NCBI GenBank assembly: GCA_913060665.1
Contig: CAJXUY010000025.1
Coordinates: 1-51,474 of the forward strand
Direction of reading: 5' to 3'
Origin: an uncultured Oleiphilaceae bacterium
Lineage (GTDB): Bacteria > Pseudomonadota > Gammaproteobacteria > Pseudomonadales > Oleiphilaceae
Length of the DNA: 51,474 bases
Below the pieces are notes generated by a model. That model saw only the letters and a program-made list of their open reading frames with translations. It made no database searches and was not told the origin of the DNA. The translations under genes were made by a program, and so were the position numbers. Of this stretch, positions 45,412 to 51,474 are shown piece after piece (within the stretch, counting starts at the first letter, position 1; the number at the start of each line of letters is the position of its first letter).

Positions 45412-45706
45412 ATGACGGTTACGACTAACCTTCAAAACACCATAGAGGATATGGTTGACGATAAAAGAGGCATTCTGACAGCAGATGAAAGTTCTCCAAC
45501 GGTAGCTAAACGTTTCTCTGCCATCTCGACTGAACCCTCCGAAGAAAGCCGTCGTAATTACAGATCCCTGCTCTTATCAACATCCCTGCCTACAAGCATG
45601 GCAAGGAAAACATCAAAACACAGAAGCCGCACAAGCCGCTTTACTGAAGAGAGCTCCCCTAAATAGTATTACTCGACAAGGCGAGTATAATTCGGAGCTT
45701 GAATAA
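45412..45706 (+). pseudogene. Internally deleted class I fructose-bisphosphate aldolase
   Basis: The first ~57 codons are the intact N-terminus of a eukaryotic-type class I aldolase: DDKRGILTADESSPTVAKRF and EESRRNYRSLLLSTS. The frame then shifts by one, and in the new frame the sequence reads PCLQAWQGKHQNTEAAQAAL, then LLKRAPLNS and GEYNSELE followed by TAA at 45704-45706, the family's normal C-terminus. About 240 central codons, including the Schiff-base lysine, are missing, so the product cannot be an active aldolase. The start has a perfect AAGGAG site. The open frame from the ATG ends at 45666 with a nonsense tail of about 27 residues. Confidence 0.85.
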
Positions 45707-45738
45707 CAATAGCGTACCTATTAAGAAAGGAACCTCCC

Positions 45739-46239
45739 ATGCTCCACTGCCCTAAATGCGGGTTGCTCAGCTTCGAGTTCGACGGGCAGAAGATATATCG
45801 CTGCACCCATTGCGACTATGAGTTTTTCTTTAATGCGGCCACAGCCGTAGGCGCACTTATTATAAAAAATAATCAACTACTCGCCGCTGTGCGCGCCCAT
45901 AACCCGGGCCAGGGGCAGTTAGATCTGCCTGGCGGCTTTGTGGACCCAGATGAATCACTAGAAGAAGCACTTAAAAGAGAACTACAGGAAGAACTATCGA
46001 TTACCCCTTCAGTAATGCGGTATTACGCATCAGGCTCCAACCGGTATATCTACAATACAATCGAATATACCACCTGCGACGCATTCTTTATCTGTGAGGT
46101 CGAGCATTTTGGCAACATGAAGGCTAACGACGACATCTCTGAGTATCGCTGGATTCCACTACAAGAAATCAACTTGCAGGCATTTGCATTTAATTCAGTG
46201 CAACGAGTAATAGAGAAGCTCATAAACCAGTACTCATAA
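45739..46239 (+). CDS. Nudix hydrolase with N-terminal zinc ribbon
   Basis: The 166-residue protein begins with a zinc ribbon (C4, C7, C22, C25), followed by a Nudix domain. The Nudix box runs from G66 to about residue 88, with E72 and the REL-EE core at 80-85; the usual late Gly is Ser87. Zinc-ribbon Nudix enzymes include NADH/NAD-cap pyrophosphatases of the NudC type, but this protein is shorter, and its substrate could be another nucleotide. AAGGAA lies nine bases before the ATG. It starts 32 bases after the aldolase remnant, so it may have been read from the same promoter. Confidence 0.9.
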   Translation: MLHCPKCGLLSFEFDGQKIYRCTHCDYEFFFNAATAVGALIIKNNQLLAAVRAHNPGQGQLDLPGGFVDPDESLEEALKRELQEELSITPSVMRYYASGSNRYIYNTIEYTTCDAFFICEVEHFGNMKANDDISEYRWIPLQEINLQAFAFNSVQRVIEKLINQYS

Positions 46240-46260
46240 TTCCGCAAGGAAAGATAAAGC

Positions 46261-46578
46261 GTGCGTAATGTAGAAAGGGGAAGACATAATAACCCATCTA
46301 AGGTACTATCCGCGCCCTTTTCAAAAACGTCTCACCAACAAAATGACCAACATAGAGAGAGCGTTAAAATGACCGGCAACGAGCAAGCGGTTATTGGCCA
46401 CATGCGGCCAGGCAACACCTATACATCTAAGGCTCTATCAAATGGCTTAAAACTGTCACGTCAGGCTGTCAATAAGATACTGCGTTCAGCATATAGAGGC
46501 GGCGTCATAGACCGTTTCTCTGAACAAGGAACTAAAGGTTTTGTCTATTCGACCAAACAGTTTGGCTTTAGCTTTTAG
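46261..46578 (+). CDS. Small HTH-like protein of unknown function
   Basis: The 105-residue product begins at a GTG with AAGGA about ten bases upstream, 21 bases after the Nudix gene. The first ~35 residues are polar and look disordered. The second half, with TSKALSNGLKLSRQAVNKIL followed by GGVIDRF and GFVYSTKQFGF, reads like a winged helix: the helix pair and a beta wing. An internal ATG (MTGNEQAV) could be the true start of a ~69-residue form. I do not recognise a named family. Tight spacing suggests an operon with the Nudix gene. Confidence 0.55.
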   Translation: MRNVERGRHNNPSKVLSAPFSKTSHQQNDQHRESVKMTGNEQAVIGHMRPGNTYTSKALSNGLKLSRQAVNKILRSAYRGGVIDRFSEQGTKGFVYSTKQFGFSF

Positions 46579-46823
46579 CTCTCTACCGCGTTAAGTATTA
46601 CACACGTCATTGGCTGGGATATACGGGGCCATTCCCCATTAGTCGCGCCGTCATATGAAGTCGACACCATAACCGATATCGCCCGTATCAGGGTAATCCT
46701 CTCCCTCCAAGGTTATGTTTTTTTACCACGACTAGACTTTATTACCAGCCTATGTCTGCTAACCTTTAGATAAACGCCTACATTAACGACCATACCAGTC
46801 GTTCAGCCTCTTCAAAGGGTAAA

Positions 46824-48879
46824 ATGGAAACAACTCAAACAAAAAGCCCTGCCAACATTCTATTTCTAACAATAATGATAGCGTTGGCTTATATAGTTGC
46901 AGGCAAAGCGGGCTCGTTTTTCTCCATTCCGCCTGGCTTTGCATCCGCCATTTGGCCAGCGGCAGGCATAGGCCTCGCCAGCGCACTGATTTATGGTGCT
47001 TTACCTGCATTTTTAGGCGTCTACCTAGGCGCCTTTGGTGTCAATACTCTAAACGTTCTGGAGTACACAGGTCCTTTTTCGTATGGAAGCTTACTGCTGC
47101 CAAGTATCATGGCCCTGGGCGCCTCTTTACAAGTATTGACTGGAGCACTATTACTTAAAAAAACGGTTACCTTCCCGCTACGGTTCGTGGTTCAAAAAGA
47201 GATATTTCTTTTTTAGTAATCGCAGGTCCCATTGGTTGCTTGGTATCAGCATCCGTTGCAACTTCCGCGTTCATATTCACCGGAATCCTACCTTTCTCAG
47301 AAGTGCCGTTTACCTGGTGGGTTGGAGATACAGTAGGAACACTATTTTTCGCACCTTTAACGATCATCGTATTATCGCCTAACGCTCTTTTCAACAACAG
47401 TCGTCGTATACAGGTGATCTTACCGTCGGTTTTCATGTTTGCGATAGTATCTGTATTTTTTACAGGCTCTCGAGATTATCAGTACGAGCGGCATCAAGAA
47501 GCACCTATTTTCCTGTCTATTATGTAGAACCCGTCAGCGGAAATGAGATAGTATTTGGGTTCGACCTAGGGTCGATCAGTGACAGAAAACGCGTTTTGGA
47601 TCAAGCCAGAGACAGCGGGCGCCAAACGGCCTCTCCTCCTATTCAGCTGTTTCAAAAAGAAAAGACACACCCAGGTTTTCTTATTGTTTCACCACTATAC
47701 GAACTCTCAGGATTTGGCGTCCCCAATAACTTAAAAGACCGAAGGGGCCTCATTTCTGGATACGTTGTAGGTGTATTAAACACTGAACAGTTAATGAAAC
47801 ACGCATTGAGTTTCGCCTAATCAAAGCATATATCTCTAACGGTAAAGGATATTACCAACATAGCGCAGCCCATCGATATTATTTCAACCGCTAACACCTA
47901 CCTAAATAAGGTCAGCAACACTTATGAAATTAATGTTGCAGATAGAACGTGGCAAATTACATTTTTTCCTAGCGAACTGTATTATCGATTGAGTCGAGAC
48001 TGGAGTAGTTGGAGTGTCCTAACCGGCGGAATAGTGCTAGCCATATTGCTTCAGGCGTTTATTTTACTCATAACAGGTTTTAATGAGGCAAAAGAAGAAG
48101 AGATAAAACAAAAGACGCAGGCGCTTAGAAAAGCGCGTAAAGAAGCCGAAGACGCCAACAAGGCAAAGAGCGACTTTCTAGCGAATATGAGCCATGAATT
48201 CAGGACTCCTCTCAATGCTATTATTGGGCTAAATAACTTGATATTGAAGACCGATCTAACAACCAAGCAGCATGACTATTTAAACAAAGCAAAAGGCGCA
48301 TCCCATACACTATTAAGATTAATAAACGACACTTTAGATGGGAGGCTCAATTACCTTACAAAGTGAGCAAGATAAAGGTAGTACCTTCTCGTTTGCCGTT
48401 ACGTTTAAGTGTTCCGCAACACCTTCAAACCATCCAGAAAGCGTTGCGTCTCCAGCTATAAACAAGCCAAGTAAGCGGGGCGGCCTTTCATCAACATCAG
48501 AGCCACTGCGAGGGCTTAAACTGCTAGTAGTTGAAGATAATTTGTCAACCAACTCATCGCCGAAGAAGTATTAAAAGCGTATGGTGCCGATATTGTCCTC
48601 GCAGACAATGGCAGCATCGCATTAGAGAAGCTCGATAGGGATGGTCCGTTCTCAGTCGTGTTAATGGATATTCAGATGCCAGTAATGGATGGCTATGAGG
48701 CAACAGAGCGAATCAGAGAAAACCCAAATTATAAAGATCTTCCTATTATAGCTATGACCGCTAATGCGATGAGCAGCGACCGAGAACGGTGTCTTAAGTC
48801 AGGAATGAATGACCACCTTTCCAAACCGTTTGAGCCTGAGGATGTAGCAGATACCATCCTCAAATGGACACGAAAATAA
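46824..48879 (+). pseudogene. Decayed MASE1-CHASE hybrid sensor histidine kinase
   Basis: Pieces in order show what was once one gene: a MASE1 membrane domain (46824 onward, GKAGSFFSIPPGFASAIWPA), a CHASE part (PVYYVEPVSGNEIVFGFDL), a HisKA domain (FLANMSHEFRTPLNAI), the end of the ATPase domain (GGSITLQSEQDKGSTF) and a receiver (LLVVEDN, VLMDIQMPVMDGYEA, LSKPFEPED). Five lesions are visible. There is a frameshift near 47190-47216 and a shift with loss of the CHASE N-terminus near 47510. An in-frame TAA lies at 47818-47820. A junction near 48340 removes most of the ATPase domain, and one base is missing near 48544 (AATTTG-TCAAC). It cannot make a working kinase. AAAGGG precedes the original ATG. 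Confidence 0.9.
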
Positions 48880-48899
48880 AACTCTTCATCAGTTGACGA

Positions 48900-49361
48900 T
48901 TAGTATGACTTTGCGTAACGCTCAGCTAGCACTAAAAGACCTTTTCTGATCGGCGTCTCTATCGCTTTTTTAAGTAGGCCACCCCAAAAAGGAATCGGCA
49001 ATTTTGGCTCAAACACAATGGTATAACGCAGTAGTGTGCTCTCGCGTCCATCACCCTCTTTGATCACCGAGAACTCCATCCGGCCGATATGGTTTTTAAT
49101 CGGGCTCCCTTGGCTCACTGCATATTCCATTAGTTCATTCGGCTTAAATGTCACTACGGTTTCCTCAAAATCAGCCAGAGGTACCGGGGTGATTTTTCTC
49201 ACCGACCCTAATCCGTTAGGGTCTTCACCCTGCCCGTCAACGGTACGCGTTATTTTGGCCTTCAGTAGTTTTCCAAACTTTACATGATCAGTCAGCTCCG
49301 AGAATACCGTGTTTACGGGTGCTTTAAACTCTTGTACCAAATCAATATGCTGCTTTTTCAT
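48900..49361 (-). CDS. SRPBCC (START-like) family protein
   Basis: The 153-residue protein shows the layout of SRPBCC ligand-binding proteins: an opening strand IDLVQEFKAPVNTVFSELTD with the typical helix, the middle GLGSVRKITP, and a long C-terminal helix after FWGGLLKKAIETPIRKGL. The family binds hydrophobic ligands; the ligand here is unknown. No signal peptide is seen. It sits downstream of an esterase gene on the same strand with 81 bases between, so joint transcription is possible. Confidence 0.8.
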   Translation of the reverse strand: MKKQHIDLVQEFKAPVNTVFSELTDHVKFGKLLKAKITRTVDGQGEDPNGLGSVRKITPVPLADFEETVVTFKPNELMEYAVSQGSPIKNHIGRMEFSVIKEGDGRESTLLRYTIVFEPKLPIPFWGGLLKKAIETPIRKGLLVLAERYAKSY

Positions 49362-49442
49362 TGCTGCGATCCTAATATGCTTTGACCTTATTATTACGAC
49401 ATAATGTATGCGCGCGACTGTTTATAGACGCTAGGTCCTTGA

Positions 49443-50342
49443 CTAGCCTTCCGCATGATGCTGTATAAACGAGCCCATTTTTTTCATCGCCTGCTTTGAC
49501 TCTGGCATAAAGCCCGCATGTGTATGCCAAATATGCCATACACCACGATACTCTTCTAGCGTGGCATCGACTCCTGCTTGGGTCGCGTTTTGAGTCATGC
49601 GCCTAGCATCACTTAATAATATTTCATCATCTGCTGCATGCGTGATTATCGGTGGCAGCCCGCTATAATCTCCAAAGTGCGGAGATGCTAAAGGGTTGGC
49701 TAAACCATCCGGGCCGGCATAATTATGGGCCATCTGCCTCATCCAAAGCGGATTCAACATAATATCGGTTGGAGCATTGTCTTTTACACCACCCCCACTC
49801 ATGGTCAGGTCTGTCCAGGGAGACATTAAACAAAGGCAGGCAGGTAACGGACTACCATCATCTCGCAACATCATCGCAGCGGACAACGCCAAGCCTCCAC
49901 CAGCAGAATCCCCAGCAATAACAATATTTTTGCCGCTATAACCTTGCATAAGCAACCAGTTGTAAGCCGATACGGCATCATTTAAACCTGCTGGAAAAGG
50001 GTGTTCAGGCGCAAGTCGGTAATCAATTAATAATACATTGGCTTCAGCCGCTAGCCCAAGTCGTGCAGCATATTCTTTGTGAGACTCAATAGAGCCTATA
50101 TTGAAAGCACCACCATGCAAAAAAAGAATAACACGATGATTCTTAGCATTCACATCAATCCATAGAGCAGGAATATCTCTTATTTTTAACGAACGAGTTT
50201 TCACTTTTCGAGGCAGGGGGGGCAGCCCAGCCAGCTTATCGAGTCTCTTTCTTTGATCAACAATAGGTGTGTCGGCATTCAAAATCGGGGCGATCAAGTT
50301 CTTGATCATCCATCGGGTTATATGGCTCTGTGGACTAGGCAT
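49443..50342 (-). CDS. Alpha/beta hydrolase, HSL-type esterase/lipase (family IV)
   Basis: The 299-residue enzyme has the oxyanion-hole motif HGGAF (residues 76-80), the nucleophile S146 in GDSAGGG, the Asp in ADDEILL (D239) and the His in GVWHIWH (H270), so the catalytic triad is complete. The N-terminal cap region and YRLAPEHPFPAG are typical of hormone-sensitive-lipase relatives. It should hydrolyse short- to medium-chain esters in the cytoplasm; no signal peptide is seen. The ribosome-binding site is weak. Confidence 0.93.
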   Translation of the reverse strand: MPSPQSHITRWMIKNLIAPILNADTPIVDQRKRLDKLAGLPPLPRKVKTRSLKIRDIPALWIDVNAKNHRVILFLHGGAFNIGSIESHKEYAARLGLAAEANVLLIDYRLAPEHPFPAGLNDAVSAYNWLLMQGYSGKNIVIAGDSAGGGLALSAAMMLRDDGSPLPACLCLMSPWTDLTMSGGGVKDNAPTDIMLNPLWMRQMAHNYAGPDGLANPLASPHFGDYSGLPPIITHAADDEILLSDARRMTQNATQAGVDATLEEYRGVWHIWHTHAGFMPESKQAMKKMGSFIQHHAEG

Positions 50343-50504
50343 ATCGTATTGTTATCTCAACTATCAATTCACTTGGCTTCACGGCACTCAAAAACGCCAG
50401 TTTAGAGCAAACACTCTACCTATTACTACGAAAAAGGGAAAGAGTAAATCGGTCACATAGTTGATATTATCGGCCAAACTATCCGTTAACATTCAGCCAC
50501 AATA

Positions 50505-51320
50505 CTACTGAACCCACTCGGACGGATCTACCGCGTAGAAAGATTTCATCTCTTCGAACAACTCAGGATGACAACGCCGCAATTGAATAGGCCTTTCAAA
50601 AAATGTTTCCGTAACAACGGCAAAAAACTCCGCAGGATTAGTAGCACCGTATTGATCAATCAGGCTTTTGTATCCAGAATTGACCTGCTTTTGAAGCTGC
50701 TCAAATTCGCCTGATAGAATACGTGCCCAGCTCTGATAGCTAGATTGTGAGCCGAGTAATGGAGCGCCGTTGGTAGATCCCGACTCCTGATCTAACTGAT
50801 GCGCAAACTCATGCAACACAACATTATGCCCATCACTAAAGTTTTTGACGCCCTTTAATACATCATCCCACGACAGGATAACTTTACCCTGGCTCCAGGA
50901 CTCCCCTAGCAGCCCCGTTTGTTTCTGAGAAACAACGCCAGACTCACTCTGCTCTCGCCTAGATGCTACAAATGACGACGGGTAAACCAATATATAATGA
51001 AGTTTATAATAGTGATTGGTTGGCCTGTTCAATAATAACAAACAGGCTTGCCCTGCAATGGTCACCCTTATTTCATCCATCAACACCAACCCATCACAAC
51101 CATAAAAGGTTTTATCTCGCATAAAATACTTAACACGTTGGTTTAGTTGATATTTTAGCGACACAGGCAACCTTGAATAAATAGGTATATTTCTATTCAG
51201 AATGTGCGTCCACTCGGTAGAAAAAGGTTTATGCTCAAATCGCCAGCGCTTGTATTTAACAAAAACAACTGAAATAACCACTACCATGCAAACTAGAGCA
51301 AGAAAATGATCTGCAGTCAA
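50505..51320 (-). CDS. MtfA-family zinc metallopeptidase (M90)
   Basis: In E. coli MtfA binds the regulator Mlc and has aminopeptidase activity. The zinc motif HEFAHQLD is at H170-E171-H174, and the third-ligand region NPAEFFAVVTETFFE lies near residue 235. This 271-residue protein has an N-terminal membrane segment (about residues 5-22), so it is probably anchored to the inner membrane. The start is a TTG with AGAGG about eight bases upstream; an ATG at codon 12 would cut into the membrane segment. The remaining 154 bases of the window show no gene. Confidence 0.9.
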   Translation of the reverse strand: MTADHFLALVCMVVVISVVFVKYKRWRFEHKPFSTEWTHILNRNIPIYSRLPVSLKYQLNQRVKYFMRDKTFYGCDGLVLMDEIRVTIAGQACLLLLNRPTNHYYKLHYILVYPSSFVASRREQSESGVVSQKQTGLLGESWSQGKVILSWDDVLKGVKNFSDGHNVVLHEFAHQLDQESGSTNGAPLLGSQSSYQSWARILSGEFEQLQKQVNSGYKSLIDQYGATNPAEFFAVVTETFFERPIQLRRCHPELFEEMKSFYAVDPSEWVQ

Positions 51321-51474
51321 AATAACAACCTCTGAGAGAAAATAGGAACTGGCTGATAAATATAGTTAAATGTCCACATGATAGCTATCACCAACTATTT
51401 GATCGAAAATTCATTCTTCTAATTGAGAGCTTTGCATGACCACGTAAAATTTAGACTTTCATAGTTAATGACTA

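Overview
The window is a 51 kb stretch of a moderately AT-rich gammaproteobacterial chromosome. Three things point to the marine Pseudomonas/Marinobacter/Oleiphilus side of the class: the order recJ-thrC-hom-dsbC-rplS-trmD-rimM-rpsP-ffh followed by a CcsA-like gene and a CNNM/CBS gene, argF followed by an ABC ATPase, and a glp regulon built like that of pseudomonads. The genus is an inference. No rRNA, tRNA, CRISPR array, prophage or insertion sequence was recognised.

Layout. 0.1-10 kb (minus strand): housekeeping block with single-strand DNA exonuclease (recJ), threonine biosynthesis (thrC, hom), periplasmic disulfide isomerase (dsbC), the 30S/50S maturation operon rpsP-rimM-trmD-rplS, and the SRP GTPase ffh. 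A small lipoprotein gene lies between hom and dsbC on the other strand. 10-16 kb (plus): CcsA-like membrane protein, CNNM/CBS/CorC protein, a DUF1631 protein and a TonB-like protein, closed by a bidirectional terminator against grxD. 16-21.4 kb: a solitary hydantoinase B homologue, then argD-argF and an orphan ABC ATPase. 21.4-25.6 kb: glycerol-3-phosphate regulon glpK / glpR / glpD with recognisable GlpR operators. 25.6-35 kb: RstAB-like two-component pair, FKBP isomerase, long acetyl-CoA hydrolase/transferase, small secreted protein, PhaC-like alpha/beta hydrolase, small membrane protein, and a membrane diguanylate cyclase. 35-40 kb: yceI with cytochrome b561, an EAL phosphodiesterase with a C-terminal sensory domain, and an Ig/FN3 lipoprotein. 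40-45 kb: DUF2156 protein, SprT, LysN/MocR-like aminotransferase, acyl-CoA synthetase. 45-49 kb: a zone of gene decay holding an internally deleted class I aldolase and a multiply broken MASE1-CHASE hybrid kinase, around an intact Nudix gene and a small HTH-like gene. 49-51.4 kb: SRPBCC protein, HSL-family esterase, MtfA-type metallopeptidase.

How it fits together. Carbon handling is well represented: glycerol-3-phosphate, acyl-CoA synthetase, acetyl-CoA hydrolase/transferase, PhaC-like hydrolase and esterase. This would suit a lipid- or hydrocarbon-using marine bacterium. One diguanylate cyclase and one EAL phosphodiesterase lie within 3 kb of each other and may act on the same c-di-GMP pool.

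I found no unmistakable new multi-gene system. The most rewarding signals are the two gene remnants with traceable lesions, a promoter-plus-terminator leader before argD, an orphan terminator and stacked palindromes before the EAL gene, and a 12-base promoter-like motif repeated before three unrelated genes.
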